Origin: Lachnospiraceae bacterium
GTDB lineage: Bacteria > Bacillota_A > Clostridia > Lachnospirales > Lachnospiraceae
DNA length: 29,475 nucleotides
Assembly: GCA_017430765.1 (NCBI GenBank)
Contig: JAFRMI010000038.1
Span: 1-29,475 of the forward strand
Reading direction: 5' to 3'
The notes under the pieces were generated by a model. That model was not told the DNA's origin, searched no databases, and saw nothing but the letters and a program-made list of their open reading frames with translations. A program made the translations under genes and the position numbers. Numbering within the stretch: position 1 is the first letter of the stretch; every line of letters starts with the position of its first letter. This document shows, piece by piece, positions 16,133 to 24,107 of the stretch.

Positions 16133-16162
16133 ATTATAAACGACCCCTGCAGTTTATGACAA
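16133..16162 (-). promoter_or_regulatory. sigma70-type promoter for the acetate-kinase-like gene
   Basis: On the minus strand TTGTCA (16162-16157) and a perfect TATAAT (16138-16133) are separated by 18 bases. Confidence 0.65.
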
Positions 16163-16191
16163 GTAACAGACGGATAGTCACCGGAGCGGGG

Positions 16192-16213
16192 GATTCATTC
16201 GGAGAAATGAATC
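16192..16213. repeat. 8-bp inverted repeat in the kinase/ychF intergenic region
   Basis: GATTCATT (16192-16199) and AATGAATC (16206-16213) are exact inverted copies around six bases. The site lies upstream of both divergent promoters, so it is a plausible protein-binding site. The rest of this roughly 400-base gene-free region (16010-16417) holds the two promoters, the leader hairpin at 16095-16117 and a purine-rich stretch; I see no further gene. Confidence 0.45.
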
Positions 16214-16328
16214 ACTTGTGACAGGCTCTTTATGCCGCACCGGCAATCCGGGATTCTTCCACAAGGGAGGGGGACTTATACATTCCCCCGTATGCCTTTC
16301 GGGACCGGCGACGGGTTCCAGTTGCTCC

Positions 16329-16357
16329 TTGTGAAACAAATACCTGTTTGCTATAAT
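16329..16357 (+). promoter_or_regulatory. sigma70-type promoter for ychF
   Basis: TTGTGA (16329-16334) and a perfect TATAAT (16352-16357) are separated by 17 bases, giving a start about 55 bases before the ychF ATG. Confidence 0.75.
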
Positions 16358-16417
16358 CGTAGCCGACAGGTTTTTGATGCAGCTATTCTTTTAACAGAGC
16401 AGGAGATAGATGTAAAA

Positions 16418-17521
16418 ATGAAATTAGGTATCGTTGGACTTCCTAATGTCGGGAAGAGCACTCTGTTCAACTCACTCACAAAAGCCGGCGCGGAGTCCGC
16501 TAACTACCCGTTCTGCACAATCGATCCCAATGTAGGGATCGTGGCCGTGCCGGATGAGCGGCTGAAACTTCTCGGCGATTTCAGCCATTCCAAAAAAGTG
16601 ACGCCTGCTGTGATCGAGTTTGTCGACATAGCCGGTCTTGTTAAAGGGGCTTCGAAAGGAGAGGGTCTCGGCAATCAGTTCCTCGCGAACATCCGCGAGT
16701 GCGACGCGATTGTTCATGTTGTCCGCTGCTTTGAGAACGACAATGTGATCCATGTGGATGGTTCTGTTGATCCGTCCCGTGATATCGAGACGATTAACCT
16801 GGAGCTCATCTTCGCGGACCTTGAGGTTCTGGACCGCCGTATCGCAAAGACGGCCCGTTCCGCCAAATCCGGTGCCGACAAGAACGCGAAGAAAGAGTAT
16901 GACGTCCTGCAGAGAATTCATGCCTATCTGGAAGACGGTCATATGTGCATCACCTTTGAGACGGAGAACGAGGAGGAAGAAACATTCCGCAAATCGCTGA
17001 ATCTCCTGACGGATAAACCGGTGATCTACGCGGCAAATGTGGCAGATGAAGACCTCGCGGACGACGGAGCCTCCAACGGATATGTCGCATCTGTCCGGGA
17101 AATCGCGAAGGAACAGAACGCGGAAGTGTTCGTCGTCTCCGCGGAGATCGAGCAGGAGATCAGCGAACTGGACGACGATGAGAAGGCGGAGTTCCTCGCG
17201 GATCTCGGCGTGACAAAATCCGGCCTCGACAAACTGATCGCGGCGAGTTACCATCTCCTCGGCCTCATGAGCTTCCTGACGACGGGAGAGGATGAGACCC
17301 GCGCGTGGACGATCCCGATCGGCTGCAAGGCGCCGAAGGCCGCCGGAAAGATCCACACAGACTTTGAGCGCGGCTTTATTAAAGCGGAGGTCATCAATTA
17401 TCAGCAGCTTCTCGACTGCGGCTCCTACGCAGCGGCCCGCGAGAAGGGACTTGTCCGGATGGAAGGCAAGGAGTATATTGTACAGGACGGAGATGTCATT
17501 ACTTTCCGGTTTAATGTCTGA
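16418..17521 (+). CDS. ychF: redox-responsive ATPase/GTPase YchF
   Basis: A 367-residue Obg-family P-loop protein; YchF binds ribosomes and prefers ATP to GTP. Visible are the P-loop GLPNVGKST (7-15), the switch motif DIAGLVKGASKGEGLG, a coiled-coil arm (about 130-200), the unusual G4 segment YAANVADE and a C-terminal TGS domain starting near TTGEDETRAW. The ATG at 16418 is chosen because the protein then starts MKLGIVGLPN as in the family, with AGGAG about ten bases upstream. A frame-open extension back to 16232 crosses the promoter and is not coding. It has its own promoter and terminator. Confidence 0.96.
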   Translation: MKLGIVGLPNVGKSTLFNSLTKAGAESANYPFCTIDPNVGIVAVPDERLKLLGDFSHSKKVTPAVIEFVDIAGLVKGASKGEGLGNQFLANIRECDAIVHVVRCFENDNVIHVDGSVDPSRDIETINLELIFADLEVLDRRIAKTARSAKSGADKNAKKEYDVLQRIHAYLEDGHMCITFETENEEEETFRKSLNLLTDKPVIYAANVADEDLADDGASNGYVASVREIAKEQNAEVFVVSAEIEQEISELDDDEKAEFLADLGVTKSGLDKLIAASYHLLGLMSFLTTGEDETRAWTIPIGCKAPKAAGKIHTDFERGFIKAEVINYQQLLDCGSYAAAREKGLVRMEGKEYIVQDGDVITFRFNV

Positions 17522-17573
17522 TGATACATCGACCCGCCTCGTTTCCGGCGGGTACAAAAACAGGGAGTTTTGG

Positions 17574-17604
17574 GCGGGACGTAAAGGATGCGTCCCGCTT
17601 TCTT
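17574..17604 (+). terminator. terminator between ychF and lgt
   Basis: GCGGGACG (17574-17581) pairs with CGTCCCGC (17591-17598), loop of nine bases, followed by TTTCTT. A further hairpin ACCCGCC/GGCGGGT lies just upstream at 17532-17553 without a T run. Confidence 0.7.
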
Positions 17605-17617
17605 AAAGGGAGCTGCA

Positions 17618-18475
17618 ATGGACTATCGGATCAATTTTCCTCACCTGGGGATTTTCCTCGAACATGTGGGAAAAAATATCACCATCGGCAATTTTACAAT
17701 CGCATACTACGGCATCGCAATTGCAATAGGCATGCTGCTCGGGATCTGGGCGGTCACAAAACGGGCGGAAGAGACAGGTCAGAAGGGAGATGACTATATC
17801 GATATCGTCCTGTATGCTATGGTCTTCGGTATTATCGGGGCAAGGATTTATTACGTCATTTTTGCATGGGATATGTATAAGGACAACCCAATCTCCGCAT
17901 TCAACATCCGGCAGGGCGGCCTCGCCATATATGGGGGCCTGATCTGCGGTGTCATAACGATCTATGTCGTGTCCCGCATAAAGAAGATGTCCTTTCCTAA
18001 GGTCCTGGATATCATTGCCATCGGGATTCCGATCGGGCAGATTATAGGCCGGTGGGGGAATTTCTTCAACAGGGAAGCCTTCGGAAAGTATACGGACGGT
18101 CTTCTTGCGATGCAGCTCCCCGTTTCCGCGGTCCGACAGAACGAGATCACAGCGGAGATGTGGGAGCATGTGGTGAATCTGAACGGGGTCGATTTCATTC
18201 AGGTTCATCCCACTTTCTTATACGAAGGAATGTGGAATGTACTTGTTCTGCTGACAATCTTTTTCATGCGCAGGCGCATCCGTTTTGACGGGGAACTGTT
18301 CGCCATTTACATTGCGATGTACAGCTTCGGGCGATTCTTCATCGAGACACTCCGCACGGACCAGCTGCTTCTGCCCGGCACCGATATTCCGGTGTCGATG
18401 GTTGTTGCCGCCGTCATTTTCTGCTTCTGCCTTCTTCTGATTCTGAGAAAACGGGGATCAGGAACGCGTTCCTGA
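17618..18475 (+). CDS. lgt: prolipoprotein diacylglyceryl transferase
   Basis: A 285-residue membrane enzyme that transfers diacylglycerol from phosphatidylglycerol to the lipobox cysteine of lipoproteins. It has about seven hydrophobic segments, the Lgt signature GRWGNFFNREAFG (144-156), ARIYYV near residue 75 and HPTFLYE in the second half. The start at 17618 has AAGGGAG six bases upstream; the longer frame from 17588 would begin inside the terminator hairpin. It stands alone between two terminators. Confidence 0.95.
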   Translation: MDYRINFPHLGIFLEHVGKNITIGNFTIAYYGIAIAIGMLLGIWAVTKRAEETGQKGDDYIDIVLYAMVFGIIGARIYYVIFAWDMYKDNPISAFNIRQGGLAIYGGLICGVITIYVVSRIKKMSFPKVLDIIAIGIPIGQIIGRWGNFFNREAFGKYTDGLLAMQLPVSAVRQNEITAEMWEHVVNLNGVDFIQVHPTFLYEGMWNVLVLLTIFFMRRRIRFDGELFAIYIAMYSFGRFFIETLRTDQLLLPGTDIPVSMVVAAVIFCFCLLLILRKRGSGTRS

Positions 18476-18546
18476 CGGGGAAGCTTTTTCCGGCTTCTGA
18501 GAGGGCAAATATTACCTGAAAACTATATATATGGGCTGTATTTTTG

Positions 18547-18580
18547 ACCTGCGCAATATATTGTGCAGGTTTATTTTTAT
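18547..18580 (+). terminator. intrinsic terminator of lgt
   Basis: ACCTGCGCAA (18547-18556) pairs with TTGTGCAGGT (18561-18570), one wobble pair, around a TATA loop, followed by TTATTTTTAT. Confidence 0.88.
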
Positions 18581-18625
18581 TGGAAAAATATGACAAAAAA
18601 GTACGCCGCACCTCCAGCAAAATAC

Positions 18626-18654
18626 TTGCAAATTGGCGGGAAGGGGGGTAAACT
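18626..18654 (+). promoter_or_regulatory. promoter of the division and cell-wall cluster
   Basis: TTGCAA (18626-18631) and TAAACT (18649-18654) are 17 bases apart, directly after the lgt terminator and about 55 bases before mraZ. A TTGACT at 18656-18661 has no matching -10 and is the weaker candidate. Confidence 0.6.
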
Positions 18655-18663
18655 ATTGACTAA

Positions 18664-18699
18664 GTGGTAGAAAGTGGGACGGAAATACCACGAAATGGG
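18664..18699 (+). promoter_or_regulatory. putative MraZ-binding boxes
   Basis: GTGGT at 18664, GTGGG at 18674 and ATGGG at 18695 share one helical face, spaced 10 and 21 bases. MraZ is known to bind GTGGG-like direct repeats at about ten-base spacing upstream of its own gene, so these are likely autoregulatory sites. They fall just downstream of the inferred transcription start. Confidence 0.55.
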
Positions 18700-18708
18700 A
18701 GATACTGC

Positions 18709-19146
18709 ATGTTTCTTGGGAAATACAGCCACACAATTGACAGCAAGGGAAGGCTGATCATTCCGGCAAAATACCGGGATGAGATCGGCAATCTCAAGCT
18801 TGTTGTGGTTCCGTGGTGGGAGGGCAATCTCTCCGTATTCACGCAGGATGGTTTCCGGGAATACATAAAAACTCTCGACGAGCTTCAGGGAAGTGCGGAA
18901 TCGCGCAGACGAATCAAGCGGTTCATAACAAGCGGTGCGGATGAGTGCCGGCTCGACGCGCAGGGACGGATCCTTCTTACGAAGGCTCTCCGGGACTACG
19001 CGCGTCTTAGCGGGGACGTCATCCTCACAGGCAATATGGACAGCTTTGAAATCTGGAATCCGGATGTCTGGGCGGGTGTCGAAGAGAAGCTCATGGATGC
19101 CGACGAGATGCGGAATGAACTCGAGAGTCTGAAACAGCTCCTGTAA
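18709..19146 (+). CDS. mraZ: transcriptional regulator MraZ
   Basis: A 145-residue DNA-binding protein with two AbrB-like halves, marked by DSKGRLIIPAKYR (11-23) and ECRLDAQGRILL in the second half. It is the usual first gene of the division and wall cluster and controls that operon. The ATG at 18709 gives the family start MFLGKYSHTID with GGGAG seven bases upstream; the longer frame begins within the putative operator. rsmH follows after 56 bases. Confidence 0.96.
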   Translation: MFLGKYSHTIDSKGRLIIPAKYRDEIGNLKLVVVPWWEGNLSVFTQDGFREYIKTLDELQGSAESRRRIKRFITSGADECRLDAQGRILLTKALRDYARLSGDVILTGNMDSFEIWNPDVWAGVEEKLMDADEMRNELESLKQLL

Positions 19147-19202
19147 AGGGAATGGGAGGCTGTTTGGGGGAACAGACGGAACAAGCTTAAGGGGAGCTTT
19201 GC

Positions 19203-20141
19203 ATGGAATTCGTTCACACATCGGTACTGCTTCATGAGACGATCGAAGGTCTCGCGGTCCGGCCGGACGGCGTCTATATAGACGGCACGCTCGGAGGAGG
19301 CGGACATTCACTGGAGATCGCAAAACAACTTACTTCGGGCGGGATCCTGATCGGAATTGACCGCGACGGCGCAGCGATCGAGGCAGCCGGGGAGCGGCTG
19401 CGCGCTTACAGCGACCGGGTGCGCATCGTGCGCGGCAATTACAGCCGGATGCCTGCCATCCTGAAATCCATGGGAATCCCGGAAGCGGACGGAATCGTTC
19501 TTGATCTGGGCGTATCGTCCTATCAGCTGGATACGGCTGAAAGAGGGTTTTCCTATATGCAGGACGCACCGCTGGACATGCGGATGGATCAGTCCGAGAC
19601 GCGGACGGCAGGGGATCTCATTAATGAAGTAAGTGAGCAGGAACTCGCCCGCATCATACGGGAGTACGGTGAGGAGCGGTTCGCGCCATCGATCGCGAAA
19701 CACATCGCTGAAAGACGAAAGGAAAAGAGGATTGAGACAACAGGGGAGCTCGTCTCGATCATCCGGCAGTCAATCCCGATGAGGTTTCAAAAAAGCGGAG
19801 GACATCCCGCAAAAAAGACCTTTCAGGCAATCCGCATCGAGCTGAACGGGGAGCTTTCGGCACTGGCGGATTCTCTCGACGGGATGATCGACCTCCTTGG
19901 GGACGGAGGCCGCCTCGCAGTTATCACATTTCATTCTCTGGAGGACCGGATCGTGAAAGCGGCGTTCAGAAAGAATGAAAATCCCTGCACGTGTCCGCCT
20001 TCCTTTCCGGTGTGTATCTGCGGAAAGAAACCGAAGGGGCGGATCGTGACAAAAAAACCGATTCTTCCGTCTCCGCTGGAAATGGAGGAGAATTCCAGAG
20101 CGAAGAGTGCAAAGCTCCGGATATTTGAAAGAAAACTATGA
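19203..20141 (+). CDS. rsmH: 16S rRNA (cytosine-1402 N4) methyltransferase RsmH
   Basis: A 312-residue SAM-dependent methyltransferase acting on the ribosomal decoding centre, formerly MraW. Family segments are HTSVLLHE at the start, the SAM loop [10 protein letters not shown] (27-36), [14 protein letters not shown]-type [14 protein letters not shown] and [12 protein letters not shown]. Length is normal. GGGGAG lies before the ATG. It is embedded between mraZ and the ftsL-like gene in conserved order. Confidence 0.96.
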   Translation: MEFVHTSVLLHETIEGLAVRPDGVYIDGTLGGGGHSLEIAKQLTSGGILIGIDRDGAAIEAAGERLRAYSDRVRIVRGNYSRMPAILKSMGIPEADGIVLDLGVSSYQLDTAERGFSYMQDAPLDMRMDQSETRTAGDLINEVSEQELARIIREYGEERFAPSIAKHIAERRKEKRIETTGELVSIIRQSIPMRFQKSGGHPAKKTFQAIRIELNGELSALADSLDGMIDLLGDGGRLAVITFHSLEDRIVKAAFRKNENPCTCPPSFPVCICGKKPKGRIVTKKPILPSPLEMEENSRAKSAKLRIFERKL

Positions 20142-20270
20142 GCGGTTCGGGTGATCTGAACAGCCCATGATGAAAACGATAAGGGAAGCCCAATGAACGT
20201 CACTGGGGAGTAAATGTTCGTGGGGCGGACAGCAGAGCAGTTGAAGCGCAGACGCAGTATGAGGACGGAT

Positions 20271-20771
20271 ATGGCCGGCAGAAGTACAGCACAACGAAGG
20301 GTAAATTACAGAACGGGAGCAGACGTGCGGTACTACGGGGGGAGAACGGCTGTGTACGGGAGACGCGATGCGGCGCCGCGGACCGGAAGAACGGCGGCGC
20401 GCAGGGCATCGGGGAAGGCGGCTGTCGCAAAAAACAGGTCGAGAGCGACATCCGTGGGACGCGGATACGTGATCTTCCTCGCGCTGATCTCTCTTGCGAC
20501 GGTTTTCATGTGTGTATATTATCTTCGCCTCAAGGCGACGATCACGGCCCAGATGGGCGTCAATGAGAGACTCGAGTCCAGACTGTACACAATGCGAAGC
20601 GAAAATGACGCTCTGTATGAAAATGTGAACAACGAAGTGGACTGGAACTATATAAAAGATGTGGCAATCAACGAATTGGGCATGAAATATGCGACAGAGG
20701 ACCAGATCGTGTGGTATAATACCGACGATTCCAGTTATATTCGCCAATATGTTGATGTACCATCTGCCTGA
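20271..20771 (+). CDS. FtsL-like division protein (bitopic membrane protein with coiled coil)
   Basis: From the ATG at 20271 a 166-residue protein: an arginine-rich, low-complexity N-terminal arm of about 64 residues, one membrane helix (GYVIFLALISLATVFMCVYY) and an outer coiled coil of about 40 residues with heptad-like LESRLYTMRSENDALYENV, ending in a short tyrosine-rich tail. Sequence alone is weak, but position between rsmH and the PBP gene is that of ftsL. GAGGA five bases upstream supports 20271; ATGs at 20259 and 20214 are alternatives, the latter with GGGGAG but only three bases away. It likely bridges FtsQ-type proteins and the PBP at the septum. Confidence 0.75.
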   Translation: MAGRSTAQRRVNYRTGADVRYYGGRTAVYGRRDAAPRTGRTAARRASGKAAVAKNRSRATSVGRGYVIFLALISLATVFMCVYYLRLKATITAQMGVNERLESRLYTMRSENDALYENVNNEVDWNYIKDVAINELGMKYATEDQIVWYNTDDSSYIRQYVDVPSA

Positions 20772-20773
20772 CG

Positions 20774-23047
20774 ATGAGCGCTAAAAGAGACAGCCACTCC
20801 GGAAAAATGAATATTACGATGAAGAAAAAGCTGGCAGGACTGTTCATATTTGTCGTGCTGGCTTTAATTTGTCTGCTCATCCGGATCACATATATCAATC
20901 TGGTGAAAGGCGGGAAGTACACAAGGCAGGTTCTGGCCAGTTCGCAGGCGCAGTATTCATCGACTGCGATGGCCTATAAGAGAGGGGATATTCTGGACCG
21001 CAACGGGGCTGTTCTCGCGACTTCCGAGAAGCGCTACAATGTCATTCTGGACTGCTATGTCGTCAATTCCGATGAAAAATACATCGATCCCACAGTGCAC
21101 GCCCTGGGTGAGTATATGCAGCTCGATGAGGGGCAGATCCGAGTGCTTCTGGCAGACGAGAAAACCAGAAACTCCAGATACCAGATTATTAAACGCGGAA
21201 TTACGGTCGAGGAGAAGCAGGCGTTTGACAAGTATAAAAGTGCCTCGTCAGACACATCCCTAAGTGAGAGCGCGCGTGCCGCAAGATCGAATACCAGAGG
21301 CGTCTGGTTTGAGGAGGAATATATCCGCACTTACCCGATGGGATCTCTCGCGGGGGAGGTTCTCGGCTTTGTCTATGATACGGACAAGGCGGACTGGGGC
21401 CTGGAGGGGTACTACAACAATACCCTGTGCGGCGTCGACGGGAGAAAGTACGGGTATTTCGGATCGGACTCTGAGCTGGAGCAGACCATCGTGGACCCGG
21501 TAGACGGCTGCACGGTCCGGACGACACTCGATGTCAATATTCAGGGCATCGTGGAAAATGTCATCACCCGTTTTGAGGACGCGTTCCGGAACGGCCCGTA
21601 CTCCCGGACGGAGGCCGCCGCCAATGTCGGCGTGGTGGTCATGGACCCCTCAAGCGGCGGAATTTACGCGATGGCAAGTTCAAGGGGGTATGATCCCAAC
21701 AACCCGAGGGATCTGAGCGCGTACTATTCAGAAGCGCAGATCAGCCGGATGTCCGACGAGCAGAAAGTCAATTACCTCAACCAGATCTGGAAGAACTTCT
21801 GCATCTCGGATTCTTATGAACCGGGCTCCGTCTTCAAACCGGTCACCGTCTCGTCCGCGCTGGAGAGCGGCGCGATCCGCGAGGATGCGAAGTTCCAGTG
21901 CGACGGCTACGAGACAGTCTCCGGCGTCAACATCAGATGCGCGAAAAATGAAGGCCACGGAGAGGAGACGCTCTCCGATGTTGTGGCAAATTCCTGCAAT
22001 GACGGCCTTATGCAGATCGGCTCCTCTTTGGGGATCGACAATTTCAGCAAATACCAGCAGATGTTCGGCTTCGGTTCCCGCACGGGAGTGGATCTTTCGG
22101 GGGAAGCGACGGGCATTATCGGACACGCGGATACGATGGGTTCCGTCGATCTGGCGACCGCTTCCTTCGGACAGGGCTTTACATGCACGATGATTCAGGA
22201 GGCCTCCGCGGTCTGCGCCGTCATCAACGGGGGATATTACTACCGGCCGCATTTTGTGACGAGTGTGCTTGCTTCGGACGGATCCGTGAAGCGGACATAC
22301 AGCAATCTGCTGATGAAGCAGTGCCTGTCCGGCGATGTATCCGCCCTTCTCCGGGACTATATGAAGCAGAGCGTTGATAAGGGAACGTCCCAGTTTGCGA
22401 AGGTTGACGGGTACTCCATGGGCGGCAAGACGGGAACGGCCCAGAAGATCCCGCGCGGCAACGGAAAGTATCTGGTGTCGTGGATCGGTTTTGCCCCCAG
22501 TGACAATCCGGAAGTTCTGATCTACACGGTTGTGGATGAACCGAATGTGGCGGACCAGGCGGACAACCGCTACGCGCAGTGGATCTCCCGCGATATTCTC
22601 TCTTCGGTTCTGCCGTATCTCGGCATCTATCCGGATGAACCGGGCAATCCCAATAACCCCTATCTTCTGATGGATCTTGAAAATGTTCCCGGCGAAGAGA
22701 AGGAGGAGGAAACTGCCGGGACGGAGGAAGATCTGCGCGCCGAGTGGTACTACGATGAGGAGGGAGATCTTCGGAACGGGAGCGGACATATGATCGATGA
22801 GGAAGGATACCTCATCAATGATGACCGGGAATATGTGGACGACAATGACAATGTCGTCGATGAGAGTGAAAAGACGACGGGGTATGTTCCGAAGAGACAG
22901 TCGACCAGTGCCAATTCGGATATGGCGGCGGACACCAATGTCCCCGAGCCGCAGGGCACGGAAGACGAGGACAATACGTCGGGCGGAAACAGACAGGAAG
23001 CGGACGGCTTCACGAATGAGGAGGCCGGCCTTACGGAGGAGGAATAA
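20774..23047 (+). CDS. class B penicillin-binding protein (FtsI/SpoVD type) with acidic repeat tail
   Basis: A 757-residue peptidoglycan transpeptidase. One membrane helix at about 20-40 is followed by the dimerisation domain (RGDILDRNGAVLATS) and a transpeptidase domain with SVFK (Ser352), SCN (407-409) and KTGT (552-555). No PASTA domain is present. After about residue 635 a low-complexity acidic tail replaces it, including three 14-residue repeats starting at 659, 673 and 687. It begins two bases after the ftsL-like stop and overlaps mraY by one base. Whether it serves vegetative division or sporulation cannot be told; the single copy in this cluster suggests division. Confidence 0.93.
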   Translation: MSAKRDSHSGKMNITMKKKLAGLFIFVVLALICLLIRITYINLVKGGKYTRQVLASSQAQYSSTAMAYKRGDILDRNGAVLATSEKRYNVILDCYVVNSDEKYIDPTVHALGEYMQLDEGQIRVLLADEKTRNSRYQIIKRGITVEEKQAFDKYKSASSDTSLSESARAARSNTRGVWFEEEYIRTYPMGSLAGEVLGFVYDTDKADWGLEGYYNNTLCGVDGRKYGYFGSDSELEQTIVDPVDGCTVRTTLDVNIQGIVENVITRFEDAFRNGPYSRTEAAANVGVVVMDPSSGGIYAMASSRGYDPNNPRDLSAYYSEAQISRMSDEQKVNYLNQIWKNFCISDSYEPGSVFKPVTVSSALESGAIREDAKFQCDGYETVSGVNIRCAKNEGHGEETLSDVVANSCNDGLMQIGSSLGIDNFSKYQQMFGFGSRTGVDLSGEATGIIGHADTMGSVDLATASFGQGFTCTMIQEASAVCAVINGGYYYRPHFVTSVLASDGSVKRTYSNLLMKQCLSGDVSALLRDYMKQSVDKGTSQFAKVDGYSMGGKTGTAQKIPRGNGKYLVSWIGFAPSDNPEVLIYTVVDEPNVADQADNRYAQWISRDILSSVLPYLGIYPDEPGNPNNPYLLMDLENVPGEEKEEETAGTEEDLRAEWYYDEEGDLRNGSGHMIDEEGYLINDDREYVDDNDNVVDESEKTTGYVPKRQSTSANSDMAADTNVPEPQGTEDEDNTSGGNRQEADGFTNEEAGLTEEE

Positions 23048-24006
23048 TGGTTGCATGGACAGCAGTCGTGCCGGCTCTGATCGCATTTGCGATCGCAGCC
23101 GCGCTCGGACCGTATATGATACCGTATCTCAGAAAACTGAAAATGAGCCAGACGGAGAGAACGTACGGGATCGAAGCCCATCTGAAAAAGACAGGGACGC
23201 CGACGATGGGGGGCGTGATGATTCTGGCCGCATTTACCGTCACAACCCTGCTTTTTTTGCCGAAGGCACCCCACACGGGGCCCGTGCTTTTTCTGACGCT
23301 TGCGTTCGGACTTATCGGATTTGTGGACGACTATCTGAAGGTCGTGAAACATAACCCGGACGGTCTCATCGCCTGGCAGAAGCTGCTTCTTGAAATCGGC
23401 GTCACGTTTCTGTTCTGTCTCTACATGGTGTTCGGGACGGGGACGTCCCTGGCGATCCGGCTCCCGTTTTTTAACGGGAAGATGGCGGAGATCGGGATTT
23501 TGGCGTATCCCCTCCTCTTTTTCGCCGTGCTCGGCACGGTGAACGCCGTGAATTTTACCGACGGACTCGACGGACTGGCCAGTTCCGTGACGATCGTCGT
23601 GGCTGTATTTTTCATCATCGCGTCGGTTAAAACCGGCGCGGGAACGGAGAGCGCCGCGAGTGCGGTGCTCGGGGCGCTGATGGGATTTCTGGTTTACAAC
23701 GCGTACCCCGCGAAAGTGTTTATGGGCGACACGGGATCGCTGGCCCTCGGCGGGTTTGTCGCGGGGATGGCTTATATGCTGCAGATACCGCTCTTCATAC
23801 TGATCATCGGAATCGTCTATCTCGCGGAAATTGTCTCCGTGATGATTCAGGTGACGTATTTTAAAGCGACGCACGGAAAGCGTGTATTTAAGATGACGCC
23901 GATCCACCATCATTTCGAACTTTGCGAGTGGTCGGAGACGAGAATTGTGGCGGTCTTTACGGTGGTGACAGCTCTTGCCGCCCTCATCGGTCTTCTCGCG
24001 ATGTAG
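23047..24006 (+). CDS. mraY: phospho-N-acetylmuramoyl-pentapeptide transferase
   Basis: A 319-residue multi-helix membrane enzyme that makes lipid I from UDP-MurNAc-pentapeptide and undecaprenyl phosphate. Active-site motifs are TPTMGG (51-56), the DDYLK pair (Asp94, Asp95), NFTDGLDG (169-176), FMGDTGSLALGG and HHHFE (287-291). The ATG overlaps the PBP stop as TAATG. Length is typical. A 101-base gap separates it from murD; murF, which often lies next to mraY, is absent. Confidence 0.96.
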   Translation: MVAWTAVVPALIAFAIAAALGPYMIPYLRKLKMSQTERTYGIEAHLKKTGTPTMGGVMILAAFTVTTLLFLPKAPHTGPVLFLTLAFGLIGFVDDYLKVVKHNPDGLIAWQKLLLEIGVTFLFCLYMVFGTGTSLAIRLPFFNGKMAEIGILAYPLLFFAVLGTVNAVNFTDGLDGLASSVTIVVAVFFIIASVKTGAGTESAASAVLGALMGFLVYNAYPAKVFMGDTGSLALGGFVAGMAYMLQIPLFILIIGIVYLAEIVSVMIQVTYFKATHGKRVFKMTPIHHHFELCEWSETRIVAVFTVVTALAALIGLLAM

Positions 24007-24107
24007 AAGAACCGGAAAGGACCGGAGAAAAGACAGGAACGGGGAGCTTTCTTCCCGCGGTTCTTTGCACGGAATGCAGAAAAGTGAAAACGAAAGGATG
24101 ACAGGAT

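Noticed and set aside
21728..23913. Two long minus-strand open frames (452 and 387 residues) opposite the PBP and mraY genes.
   Set aside because: They have no recognisable motifs and lie wholly opposite confident genes.
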